A stretch of 41,012 bases of DNA from Acinetobacter sp. S54. GTDB lineage: Bacteria > Pseudomonadota > Gammaproteobacteria > Pseudomonadales > Moraxellaceae. The DNA is taken from the NCBI RefSeq assembly GCF_016624945.1, contig NZ_JACVUI010000018.1, positions 1-41,012 on the forward strand, written 5' to 3'. Under the pieces are notes generated by a model. It worked only from the letters and a program-made list of their open reading frames with translations, was not told where the DNA came from and ran no database searches. This document shows, piece after piece, positions 8,164-16,128 of the stretch (positions within the stretch are counted from its first letter, which is position 1; every line of letters starts with the position of its first letter). Position numbers and translations under genes: made by a program.

Positions 8164-9036
8164 CTATAATTGTTGGCCGTACCATGGAGATAATTGCTGT
8201 TGCAACCAGCGTAAAAATAATTCAAAACTCAACGCAACAATGGCAATCACGATAATGCCCAAAATCACAGTATCGGTGATCAGAAATTGCGCTGCCGATT
8301 GCACCATAAAACCAATACCTCGATCAGCAGCCACTAATTCAGATGCTACCAAGGTTGACCAACCCACACCTAAACCAATTCTTATCCCTGTTAAAATATG
8401 GGGGAGTGCGGTCGGTAAAATCACTTTCAAAAAAACTTGCGTCTGTGTTGCACCCAATGACAATGCAGCACGTTCTCGATTAACCTGATGACTGATGACA
8501 CCATGTGTACTGCTGATAATGACAGGAGCTAAAATCGAGAAAAATATGAGTAATACTTTGGTCGTTTCCCCGATTCCAAACCAAATGACCAATAGCGGTA
8601 AATATGCCAAAGGCGGTATAGGTCGTAATAATTCAACTAAAGGATCCAATATAGCGCGCGCATATTTATTAAGTCCCATCCATAACCCAAGTGGGATACC
8701 CACTGCAATGGCAGCAACCAGTGCAAATAAAACTCTGGAAATACTGGCAGCCAAATGTTGCCAGAGTGTAGCTTTCATAAACCCGTGCTGACTGACTTCT
8801 AAAAACTTTTGCCAAACTGCCTGAGGGCTGGGTAGAAATAATGATGGGACAATATGTAAAGCGGTAATCAAAAACCAAATGAGTAATACACTCAAAACAC
8901 TCAGCCCACTTAAAGCAAGATTACGATGTCGCCCTAGAAATGCCAGAACCTTGCCCTTTAAACCCTTTGATGAATAAAGCGTTATATGTTTTGATCTCTG
9001 ATCTTTATAATTTACCGACTCTGTTCGGGTATTCAT
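8164..9036 (-). CDS. tauC: Taurine ABC transporter permease TauC
   Basis: 290 residues. An inner-membrane permease of the SsuC/TauC (BPD) type with about six membrane segments (first at residues ~43-62, LSGLSVLSVLLIWFLITALHI). The cytoplasmic EAA loop is recognisable as RAALSLGATQTQVFLKVILP, which contacts the ATPase. Its N-terminal ~35 residues are basic and polar, a longer extension than I expect for this family. Its ATG overlaps the tauB stop (ATGA), showing tight coupling. It imports taurine with TauA and TauB. Confidence 0.93.
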   Translation of the reverse strand: MNTRTESVNYKDQRSKHITLYSSKGLKGKVLAFLGRHRNLALSGLSVLSVLLIWFLITALHIVPSLFLPSPQAVWQKFLEVSQHGFMKATLWQHLAASISRVLFALVAAIAVGIPLGLWMGLNKYARAILDPLVELLRPIPPLAYLPLLVIWFGIGETTKVLLIFFSILAPVIISSTHGVISHQVNRERAALSLGATQTQVFLKVILPTALPHILTGIRIGLGVGWSTLVASELVAADRGIGFMVQSAAQFLITDTVILGIIVIAIVALSFELFLRWLQQQLSPWYGQQL

Positions 9037-9824
9037 AGCAACACCTCATCACTGGGTTGTTTTTGTTCGCGCAACCTTTCAAATAATTGTTCCCTTAAAT
9101 CAATAAATTCAGGGTCAGATTTAATCGAACGTATGGACTCACCTTTCCGATAACGTTCCGCAAAATTCAAATGTAATGTTTCTACAATTTTTCCTGGATG
9201 AGCGGTCATCAATACCAATTGCTGACTCAATAAAAGAGCTTCTTCAATATCATGTGTAATAAGGAAAAAACCTTTATTCTGCTGAATCCATAAATCTAGA
9301 ACCAGTTGCTGCATGGTTTCTCTAGTAAAGGCGTCTAAAGCAGCAAATGGTTCATCCAGTAAAATAAACGCAGCATGACTGACTAAAGCACGTGCAATAC
9401 CAACACGCTGCTTCATGCCACCCGAAAGCTCCCAGATATTGCCCTGCGCAACATGAGATAAACCCACAATTTTTAAAATGCTTTGAACTTGTTGCTCAAT
9501 GGCACTTTCCCTTAACCCTTTTAGTTCTAAAGCAAATCCAACATTTTGTTCGACATTAAGCCAAGGCAATAAGGCATGATCCTGAAACACCACTGCACGA
9601 CGGACGTCAGGACCTGTCAATACTTCATCATCAATTTTGACTTGTCCCGCATCTACTTTTTGAAAGCCCGCCAAAATATTCAGCAATGTAGTTTTACCAC
9701 AACCTGACTCACCTAAAATCACATTCAGTGAACCCGATTCAATCGATAAAGAGACATCCTGCAAAACTGGATATTGCTGTCTTGGAAACTGCAATTGTAA
9801 ATGTTCAGCTTTCAATATACTCAT
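9033..9824 (-). CDS. tauB: Taurine ABC transporter ATPase TauB
   Basis: 263 residues from ATG 9824, which has AGGAG 6 nt upstream in the 13-bp gap after tauA; the longer frame would begin at a TTG inside that gap. Cytoplasmic ABC ATPase. Walker A is GESGCGKT (38-45), the Q-loop lies in AVVFQDHALLPW, the signature is LSGGMKQR, Walker B is FILLDEPFAALD, and the switch His is in FLITHDIEEA. It powers uptake through TauC. Its stop overlaps the tauC start by 4 bp. Confidence 0.95.
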   Translation of the reverse strand: MSILKAEHLQLQFPRQQYPVLQDVSLSIESGSLNVILGESGCGKTTLLNILAGFQKVDAGQVKIDDEVLTGPDVRRAVVFQDHALLPWLNVEQNVGFALELKGLRESAIEQQVQSILKIVGLSHVAQGNIWELSGGMKQRVGIARALVSHAAFILLDEPFAALDAFTRETMQQLVLDLWIQQNKGFFLITHDIEEALLLSQQLVLMTAHPGKIVETLHLNFAERYRKGESIRSIKSDPEFIDLREQLFERLREQKQPSDEVLL

Positions 9825-9837
9825 GACCAACTCCTAT

Positions 9838-10860
9838 CTATTGCAAAAAGGCTGTCGTGACATTTTCGGCATAACTTGTTTTCACTTGATCTACCTTGCC
9901 CTGACTCTTGAGAAAAGTAGCGGTATCAAAAATATTCTGAGCAAATTTGCCCGATAATGTTTTTTGTTGCTGCTCAAGGGTTAAATAATCATTCCCCGCC
10001 AGTAATAATGGAATATCTTTAGTATCTGAACCTGTTAGTTTGGCAATTTTTTCAAGATTTAACTGATCCTGTGCAAACGCTTGTGGATTCTGTTGATAAA
10101 TATCAATTTGTTTGAGTGTTGTTTTGACAAAAGATTTAATAAAGTCAGGATTCTTTTCGGCAAAATCTTTACGCACTACCCATAAATCATAAGTAGGCGC
10201 GCCCCACTCACCTACTTGTTTGGAATCGGTCAATACAGTACCTGTTGCTTTTGCTTTACTTAAGGCTGGCTCCCAAACATACGTTGCATCAATATCGCCG
10301 CGTTCCCAAGCTGCTGCAATTTCAGGTGGTCGCAAATTAATAATTTTCACCTGATTTTCACTGATACCCCAATGTTTGAGCGCAGACAGTAAACTATAAT
10401 GTGTCGTCGAAACAAAAGGCACTGCAATGGTTTTACCCATAAGATCCTGCGGTGATTGAATTTTAGATTTTTGACTCACAACCAATGCTTCGGAGCCGCC
10501 AAGTTTTGCTGTAATTAAAAATACTTCAATTGGAACGTGACGACTGGCTGCTGCTGCCAATGGACTTGACCCAATGTTGCCAATAACCACATCGCCCGAC
10601 GCTAGAGCATTGACGACATCAGAACCAGCATCAAATTTCTTCCATTGAATCTGCTGACCACTCTCCTTTTCATAATCGCCGTTGGCCTGTGCAACTTTAC
10701 TGGGATCAACACCCGTTTGATAAGCAATCACGACAGATTTGCCAGAAGTTTTTTGATTAATAGGTGTTTGATCTTTACGATTTTGGTAGACAATAAAAGC
10801 AACAATCGCCGCAAGGACGATTACTGTAATCCACAAAGGCTTAGAATTTTTTTTGCTCAT
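9838..10860 (-). CDS. tauA: Taurine-binding protein TauA, apparently membrane-anchored
   Basis: 340 residues from ATG 10860; the frame extends 9 bp upstream to a TTG. The body follows the E. coli TauA pattern closely: VIAYQTGVDPSKVAQANG, IGNIGSSPLAAAASRHVPIE, IAVPFVSTTHYSLLSALKHW and GEWGAPTYDLWVVRKDFAEK. It captures taurine and delivers it to TauBC. Unusual is the N-terminus: KKNSKPLW then a hydrophobic helix to VYQNRKD, with no A-x-A cleavage site and no lipobox. It therefore looks like a signal anchor with a ~20-residue linker rather than a cleaved signal peptide. It is first in tauABCD; no regulator gene (cbl/cysB) is adjacent. Confidence 0.94.
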   Translation of the reverse strand: MSKKNSKPLWITVIVLAAIVAFIVYQNRKDQTPINQKTSGKSVVIAYQTGVDPSKVAQANGDYEKESGQQIQWKKFDAGSDVVNALASGDVVIGNIGSSPLAAAASRHVPIEVFLITAKLGGSEALVVSQKSKIQSPQDLMGKTIAVPFVSTTHYSLLSALKHWGISENQVKIINLRPPEIAAAWERGDIDATYVWEPALSKAKATGTVLTDSKQVGEWGAPTYDLWVVRKDFAEKNPDFIKSFVKTTLKQIDIYQQNPQAFAQDQLNLEKIAKLTGSDTKDIPLLLAGNDYLTLEQQQKTLSGKFAQNIFDTATFLKSQGKVDQVKTSYAENVTTAFLQ

Positions 10861-11075
10861 AACATTCAATAAAAGTCATCTTTAAGATAAATGGTATGGC
10901 ACTCGCCTTTATAATTTTAAATAATAAAAAATGGATTGCTTATGCGTATATTAAAAATAAAACTAAAAAAGCTCTCAATAAAAATATAAGCTAAAACCAA
11001 CATATTTAACCAAGCATTTTTGAAAAGCTCAAAAAAATACAGTTAGCAGACAAATCATGTCGCACTGCCCTAGTG

Positions 11076-11105
11076 CTTTGCATTGTTTTTTGGCATGATG
11101 CAAAG
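11076..11105. promoter_or_regulatory. Inverted repeat upstream of dgt
   Basis: A perfect 8-bp inverted repeat CTTTGCAT (11076-11083) and ATGCAAAG (11098-11105) with a 14-bp spacer ends 24 bp before the dgt start, in the divergent tauA/dgt region. There is no T-run after it, so an operator or leader hairpin is more likely than a terminator. Confidence 0.4.
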
Positions 11106-11129
11106 TAGATCTCTTAAGAACAGTTATAA

Positions 11130-12470
11130 ATGGAACAAATGCGTTGGATGGAGTTGCTTTCAGCAGTTCGTTTAGGTAGCAAAAAAAGTACAACAGAATT
11201 GGGACGTAGCCCATTTCATAAAGACTATGATCGCATCATATTTTCTCAAAGTTTTCGCCAGCTTAACCGAAAAACACAAGTTCATCCTTTTGCTCTGCAA
11301 GATGGAGTTCATACTCGTTTAACACACTCTCTTGAGGTTTCATGTATTGGGCGGTCGCTTGGCATGATGACTGCTGAAAAAATAAAAGATGAACTCCCTG
11401 CATGGATCTCTCCCTCTGATGTCGGTGCAATTATTCAGGCTGCGTGTCTTGCTCATGATATTGGCAATCCACCTTATGGACATGCAGGTGAATACGCCAT
11501 TCGTGAATGGTTCGATGATGCTTCACATAACGATTTTTTAAAAGAACTTAGTCCCGAAGAAGAAGCAGATGTGCGCCAGTTTGAAGGCAATGCACAAGGT
11601 TTGCGTCTCTTAACGCGCATTGACTATCATCCAAATGATGGAGGCATGCGTCTCACCCATGCGACTTTGGGCGCTTATTTAAAATACCCCTGGCTTTCTA
11701 AAACCATTGATTCGCAAGGAGATCGCCCCTCTCATCAACGGGCTAAATTTGGCTGTTATCAGACTGAAAAAGATATTTTGACTGAAATTGCCGATCAGCT
11801 TGGATTGATCCAACTCGGTGAATATCACTATTGTCGTCACCCTTTGACTTATCTGCTCGAAGCCGCAGATGACATGTGCTATGCCCTGATTGATCTGGAA
11901 GATGGCATTATTTTAAATATGTTGACCTATGATGAAGTTGAACCCATTTTTCTAAATCTCATTGCAGATTATGGAATTCCAGAAGAGTTAGGGCAAAGCA
12001 ATACCACATGGCAACAAAAAATCGCAGCATTACGTGGTCGAGTCATGAAACGTCTAGTTGCTGAGGTTTCCAGCGCCTTTGCACGACACCATATTGAAAT
12101 ATTATCGGGACAGCTTGAAGGAACCTTATTACAATATTGTCCTGCGGATATTGGTATTGGAATAGAAAAAGCCAAAGATCTAGCGCGAAATAAAATTTTT
12201 GAACATCGGCAAAAGTCAGATCTGGAAATTATTGCGCATAGTAGTTTGCAATCAATTCTGGATGCGTTTATTCCCCTGTCCGTACCGCAAAAAACCTTAA
12301 GTTTCAAAGAAAAGCGACTAATGTCTATTTTGCAACAGTTTGGTGCCAATTTTCAGGACAATCACTACCAGAACATCATGCAAATACTGGATATAATCAG
12401 CAAATTTTCAGATCATCAAGCTTATGACCTAGCACAAGTATTACAGGGTCGACGCGAAAGTTTTATGTAA
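11130..12470 (+). CDS. dgt: Deoxyguanosinetriphosphate triphosphohydrolase (dGTPase)
   Basis: 446 residues. An HD-superfamily enzyme cleaving dGTP (or other dNTPs) to the nucleoside and triphosphate, controlling dNTP pools. Typical dGTPase start is GRSPFHKDYDRIIFSQSFRQL, then QVHP and THSLEVS with metal ligand His66. The HD pair is His109-Asp110 in CLAHDIGNPPYGHAGE, and a downstream DDMCYALIDLEDG block carries the last metal Asp. Length is shorter than E. coli Dgt (about 505) and nearer the variants common in other gammaproteobacteria. No strong ribosome-binding site is seen before 11130; internal ATGs at codons 4 and 7 are alternatives. Confidence 0.93.
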   Translation: MEQMRWMELLSAVRLGSKKSTTELGRSPFHKDYDRIIFSQSFRQLNRKTQVHPFALQDGVHTRLTHSLEVSCIGRSLGMMTAEKIKDELPAWISPSDVGAIIQAACLAHDIGNPPYGHAGEYAIREWFDDASHNDFLKELSPEEEADVRQFEGNAQGLRLLTRIDYHPNDGGMRLTHATLGAYLKYPWLSKTIDSQGDRPSHQRAKFGCYQTEKDILTEIADQLGLIQLGEYHYCRHPLTYLLEAADDMCYALIDLEDGIILNMLTYDEVEPIFLNLIADYGIPEELGQSNTTWQQKIAALRGRVMKRLVAEVSSAFARHHIEILSGQLEGTLLQYCPADIGIGIEKAKDLARNKIFEHRQKSDLEIIAHSSLQSILDAFIPLSVPQKTLSFKEKRLMSILQQFGANFQDNHYQNIMQILDIISKFSDHQAYDLAQVLQGRRESFM

Positions 12471-12496
12471 TGTCTGCACAGTTTCAGACATATAAT
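12470..12496 (+). promoter_or_regulatory. Inverted repeat and TATAAT before ruvA
   Basis: Between dgt and ruvA an inverted repeat ATGTCTG (12470-12476) / CAGACAT (12485-12491) with an 8-nt spacer runs into a perfect TATAAT (12491-12496), 30 bp before the ruvA ATG. No good -35 is seen. It may be a ruvAB promoter with an operator, or a weak attenuating hairpin after dgt. Confidence 0.4.
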
Positions 12497-12525
12497 TTTA
12501 TATTATTTTAGGAATGAAATATTCA

Positions 12526-13131
12526 ATGATTGGTTGTTTAATTGGTGAAGTGTTTGCACTTGAAGCACCTACGGTACTCCTTAATGTCAATGGTGTAGGC
12601 TATGAAATAGATACTCCGCTTTCGACATTTTGCCAATTACAAAAAGGCCAGAAAGCGACCTTATGGACACATTTGGTTGTTCGTGAAGATGTACAGCAAC
12701 TTTATGGTTTTTTAGAGGCTCAGGAAAAAACTATTTTCCGTACTCTGCTTAAAGTCAATGGAGTTGGTCCGAAAATGGCGCTGGGAATTTTATCGACATT
12801 AAGCGTTGAGCTTTTAATTCAGACCATTGAACATGATGACATTAATACCTTAGTCAAAGTTCCTGGCGTGGGTAAAAAAACGGCTGAACGTTTGATGATT
12901 GAACTACGTGATCGTTTTAAAGCCCTTGCTGGCCAAACCACATCGGCCTCAAACAATAGTAGTGCACAAATTCAGTTTGTATCGAATTCCCCAATCGCTG
13001 AAGCTGAAGCTGCATTACAATCATTGGGTTATAAGCCAATCGAGGCACAAAAAGCCGTGGCTGCGGTCAAGGCTGATCACACAGAAGCCGCAGACTTAAT
13101 TCGTGCTGCACTTAAATCAATGATGAAGTAA
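12526..13131 (+). CDS. ruvA: Holliday junction branch migration protein RuvA
   Basis: 201 residues from ATG 12526 (MIGCLIGEV, the usual RuvA opening). An ATG at 12514 is in frame, but the AGGA touches it too closely, whereas it is 12 nt from 12526. Domain I is an OB fold (to about residue 62). Domain II has two helix-hairpin-helix motifs (LLKVNGVGPKMAL and VKVPGVGKKTAERL). A flexible linker (SNNSSAQIQF) leads to domain III (EAEAALQSLGYKPIEAQKAV) that contacts RuvB. It binds four-way junctions as a tetramer in recombination repair. Only 6 bp separate it from ruvB. ruvC is not nearby. Confidence 0.97.
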   Translation: MIGCLIGEVFALEAPTVLLNVNGVGYEIDTPLSTFCQLQKGQKATLWTHLVVREDVQQLYGFLEAQEKTIFRTLLKVNGVGPKMALGILSTLSVELLIQTIEHDDINTLVKVPGVGKKTAERLMIELRDRFKALAGQTTSASNNSSAQIQFVSNSPIAEAEAALQSLGYKPIEAQKAVAAVKADHTEAADLIRAALKSMMK

Positions 13132-13137
13132 CCAATC

Positions 13138-14139
13138 ATGCATGACCGTTTAATTAGTGGCAAAGAAAAACCAGAAGATCAATTTGATCGTGCCATTCGG
13201 CCAACGTCATTGGCAGACTATATTGGTCAGCCAGTAGTACGCGAGCAAATGGAAATTTTCATTGGTGCTGCACGTGGCCGTGGCGAAGCGCTAGATCACA
13301 CTCTGATTTTTGGCCCACCGGGACTAGGTAAAACCACACTTGCCAATATTATTGCCCGAGAAATGGGAGGAAATTTAAAATCTACATCTGGTCCAGTTCT
13401 GGAACGCGCAGGCGATCTAGCCGCAATGCTGACCAATCTGGAAGAAGGCGATGTGTTATTTATCGATGAAATTCATCGTCTTTCGCCTGTCATTGAAGAA
13501 ATTTTATATCCTGCCATGGAAGACTACCAACTCGATATCATGATTGGTGAAGGCCCGGCAGCACGTTCGATTAAATTGGACTTACCCCCTTTTACACTAG
13601 TTGCTGCAACCACTCGAGCTGGTTTACTTACCTCACCGTTGCGTGACCGTTTCGGAATTGTGCAGCGTCTGGAGTTTTATTCTGTCGAAGATTTAACCCA
13701 TATTGTCACTCGCACTGCAAATTTAATGGATGTGCCTATTACTCGAACAGGTTCCGAGGAAATTGCTCGACGTTCACGGGGTACACCACGTATCGCCAAC
13801 CGTTTATTACGCCGTGTGCGTGACTATGCACAAGTTAAAGGTACAGGCGAAGTTACTCAGGACATGGCTCAACGTGCCCTAGATATGCTTAATGTAGATA
13901 AATCTGGCTTAGATACCCTTGATCGGCGCTATCTCAGTATGCTTCTAGAACGTTTTGAAGGAGGGCCTGCAGGCGTTGAAGCCCTTGCCGCAGCTATGGC
14001 CGAAGATAGCGGAACTTTAGAAGATGTAATTGAACCCTATTTGATCCAGCAAGGTTACGTGATGCGTACCGCACGTGGACGTATTGCCACTAATCAAGCT
14101 TATATGCAATTTGGAATGACCCCACCTGAGCAGCGTTAA
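13138..14139 (+). CDS. ruvB: Holliday junction ATP-dependent DNA helicase RuvB
   Basis: 333 residues. A hexameric AAA+ motor that drives branch migration with RuvA. It opens with DRLIS...[15 protein letters not shown]. Walker A is GPPGLGKT (59-66), Walker B VLFIDEIH (Asp110, Glu111), and the presumed arginine finger is Arg171 in SPLRDRFG. Sensor 2 lies in [18 protein letters not shown], and the C-terminal winged helix ends [18 protein letters not shown]. The stop codon lies within the first copy of the duplicated hairpin element that terminates the operon. Confidence 0.98.
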   Translation: MHDRLISGKEKPEDQFDRAIRPTSLADYIGQPVVREQMEIFIGAARGRGEALDHTLIFGPPGLGKTTLANIIAREMGGNLKSTSGPVLERAGDLAAMLTNLEEGDVLFIDEIHRLSPVIEEILYPAMEDYQLDIMIGEGPAARSIKLDLPPFTLVAATTRAGLLTSPLRDRFGIVQRLEFYSVEDLTHIVTRTANLMDVPITRTGSEEIARRSRGTPRIANRLLRRVRDYAQVKGTGEVTQDMAQRALDMLNVDKSGLDTLDRRYLSMLLERFEGGPAGVEALAAAMAEDSGTLEDVIEPYLIQQGYVMRTARGRIATNQAYMQFGMTPPEQR

Positions 14140-14156
14140 AAAAAGCAACGCTTTTT
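14132..14156 (+). terminator. ruvAB terminator
   Basis: Stem AGCGTT (14132-14137) / AACGCT (14147-14152), a 9-nt A-rich loop, then T5. It overlaps the ruvB stop codon. It is the first of two related hairpins; see the repeat entry. Confidence 0.65.
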
Positions 14157-14260
14157 AGCTGCGCAAGGCGAACAGCTATGCTGTGAGTAAAAGTGTTAAA
14201 AAAAGCAACACTCCTTACGGAATATATTCCTCATGCGCAAGGGGAACAGCTATGCGGTGA
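14132..14260 (+). repeat. Imperfect tandem duplication of a hairpin element after ruvB
   Basis: Two blocks recur. GTTAAAAAAAGCAAC occurs at 14135-14149 and 14195-14209 (60 bp apart). A 26-base block beginning GCGCAAGG occurs at 14161-14186 and 14235-14260 (74 bp apart) with two differences. The hairpin flanking the first block is AGCGTT/AACGCT in copy 1 and AGTGTT/AACACT in copy 2, a compensatory C-G to T-A swap. Copy 2 lacks the T-run and has a 14-bp insertion that includes the palindrome GGAATATATTCC (14219-14230). Confidence 0.7.
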
Positions 14261-14546
14261 TTAAGGACACTCAAAATCGAAGATTTTAGCTATTTAATCT
14301 CTGCAATCAGGCATTACCAAAAGTAGTTTTTTAGACTATACGCCTTCTGATTAAGCCCATATGACTCTAGAGCTTAATCAAATCAATAGTTGAGGGTGAG
14401 ATTGAAAGCTTGTGCCATTTGACGAAATAGTCATTATGCTAAACTTCCACGCGTTTAAGAGCATTAAGTCAGAGTGTCGTAACTGGTAAAAATCTGGCAC
14501 TCCCTGCTCACCTGTTATTGTTTATACCTTAGTACGGATATCTATC
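14261..14546. promoter_or_regulatory. Upstream region of the ybgC-tol-pal operon
   Basis: Non-coding stretch before ybgC. A possible promoter is TTGACG (14419-14424) with TAAACT (14440-14445), preceded by TG as an extended -10; the 15-bp spacer is short, so confidence is low. I see no open frame with a ribosome-binding site. Confidence 0.35.
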
Positions 14547-14948
14547 ATGGCTAATCTTTTTGAGTTCAAAATTCGCGTATATATTGAAGATACAGATGCT
14601 GGAGGTATCGTTTATCATGCCAATCATATTCGCTTTATGGAACGGACTCGTACAGAATGGCTGCGTGCTTCTGGCATCGATCATTATTGGCATCAAAAAG
14701 ATTATAATTTTGTCGTACATAAAATCGCATTAAAATACATGCGACCGATTATGATGGACGATATGATTACTGTTACAGCGAGTGTAGTTTCATGTAAAGC
14801 TTCGTCATTTGTATTGCAACAAAATATTTATCGTGGTGAAATCATGCTTGCTTCTGGCGAGGTTGAACTAGCCTGTTTAAACACAGAAATGCGACCACGC
14901 CGACTCCCTGATGAAATTCGTAATCTTATTCTACAAGAACTTGAATAA
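14547..14948 (+). CDS. ybgC: Tol-Pal-associated acyl-CoA thioesterase YbgC
   Basis: 133 residues, a hot-dog-fold thioesterase of the 4-hydroxybenzoyl-CoA type. The signature RVYIEDTDAGGIVYHANH holds the catalytic Asp17 and His24; FMERTRTEWLRA follows. In other proteobacteria YbgC acts on acyl-CoA/acyl-ACP and sits first in the tol-pal cluster, as here. Its precise role with Tol-Pal is not settled. It is followed 32 bp later by tolQ and probably shares its transcript. Confidence 0.94.
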   Translation: MANLFEFKIRVYIEDTDAGGIVYHANHIRFMERTRTEWLRASGIDHYWHQKDYNFVVHKIALKYMRPIMMDDMITVTASVVSCKASSFVLQQNIYRGEIMLASGEVELACLNTEMRPRRLPDEIRNLILQELE

Positions 14949-14980
14949 GAGTAAAAAAACATACTTTGGCACATGTAACT

Positions 14981-15679
14981 ATGGCAACACAGATCCAATC
15001 ATCTCTACATATTTCTGATCTTATTTTACAGGCAAGTCCCGTCGTTCAGGCAGTCATGCTTTTGCTACTGCTGGCATCAATTTATAGCTGGTATCTGATC
15101 GCCAAGTTACATATGAGTTATAAAAAAGCGGCCCAACAGGATGAGCATTTCCAAAAAATATTCTGGTCAGGTGCCGAACTGAACACCCTTTACAATAATG
15201 CCCAGCTTAATTCTAAACGCCATGGCCTTGAAGATATCTTCTATCAAGGTTTAGGTGAGTTTTTTAAACTCAAAAAACGTCACGCAACTGCCAGTCAGAC
15301 GCTCGAAGGAACTGAACGCATTTTACGTGTGGGTTTAAGCCGTGATCAAAGCCTGCTTGAACAAGGTCTTGGTGCATTAGCAAGTATTGGTTCCGTGGCA
15401 CCTTATGTCGGTTTATTCGGAACTGTCTGGGGTATTATGAATGCATTTATTGGCTTGGCTGATGTTGATCAGGTTACGCTTGCCACTGTTGCACCTGGTA
15501 TTGCCGAAGCTTTGATTGCAACTGCAATTGGTTTATTTGCTGCCATTCCTGCGGTTCTTGCTTTTAACCACTATACGGCTAAAGGTGAAGCGATTTACTC
15601 GGATCGTGCACTTTTTTCTGAAGAAATGGTGGCATTATTACAACGTCAGTCTGTGGGTTCTACACAGGAAGAAGTTTAA
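14981..15679 (+). CDS. tolQ: Tol-Pal system protein TolQ
   Basis: 232 residues from ATG 14981; a TTG 15 bp upstream is in frame but less likely. Inner-membrane protein of the MotA/TolQ/ExbB family with three membrane segments (about residues 20-38, 130-155 and 165-190). The conserved core is LGALASIGSVAPYVGLFGTVWGIMNAF followed by GIAEALIATAIGLFAAIPAV. With TolR it forms the proton-driven motor that energises TolA during cell division. The last base of its stop begins the tolR ATG (TAATG). Confidence 0.96.
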   Translation: MATQIQSSLHISDLILQASPVVQAVMLLLLLASIYSWYLIAKLHMSYKKAAQQDEHFQKIFWSGAELNTLYNNAQLNSKRHGLEDIFYQGLGEFFKLKKRHATASQTLEGTERILRVGLSRDQSLLEQGLGALASIGSVAPYVGLFGTVWGIMNAFIGLADVDQVTLATVAPGIAEALIATAIGLFAAIPAVLAFNHYTAKGEAIYSDRALFSEEMVALLQRQSVGSTQEEV

Positions 15680-16125
15680 TGGCCATTCAGCGTTCAGGAC
15701 GCTTTGAGCGTATCAAAAAACCATTAAAAAGTGATATGAATGTCGTGCCGTATATCGATGTGATGCTCGTATTACTAGTGATTTTCATGGTAACAGCGCC
15801 TATGATTACTAGTGGTATCAAAGTTGATTTACCACAAGCGACAAATACTCCGATTGAAACTAAAGAACCTGCTATTGTCACATTAGGACAAGATGGCAAT
15901 ATTTATTTGCAATATAAAGAACATAATAAAGAGCAGGTTTCTTTATCTCAGTTAAAAGACATTTTAGGTGATGCCCAAACTCAAGCAGATGAAAGTAATC
16001 AAAAAATAACAGTATTGGTCAATGGTGAAAAAACCAGACCATACGGTGATGTGGTTTCTTTAATGTCAAGCCTACAGGAAGCTGGTTTAACCCAAGTTGG
16101 TCTACTCACTGAGCCATTAAAGTAA
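15679..16125 (+). CDS. tolR: Tol-Pal system protein TolR
   Basis: 148 residues of the ExbD/TolR family. One membrane segment (about 22-42) carries the essential proton-relay aspartate in VPYIDVMLVLLVIFMVTAP; the periplasmic domain follows (IVTLGQDGNIYLQY ... KITVLVNGEKTRPYGDVVSLMSSL). It acts with TolQ in the inner membrane. Start codon overlaps the tolQ stop by one base; tolA follows 3 bp after its stop. Confidence 0.96.
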   Translation: MAIQRSGRFERIKKPLKSDMNVVPYIDVMLVLLVIFMVTAPMITSGIKVDLPQATNTPIETKEPAIVTLGQDGNIYLQYKEHNKEQVSLSQLKDILGDAQTQADESNQKITVLVNGEKTRPYGDVVSLMSSLQEAGLTQVGLLTEPLK

Positions 16126-16128
16126 GTT

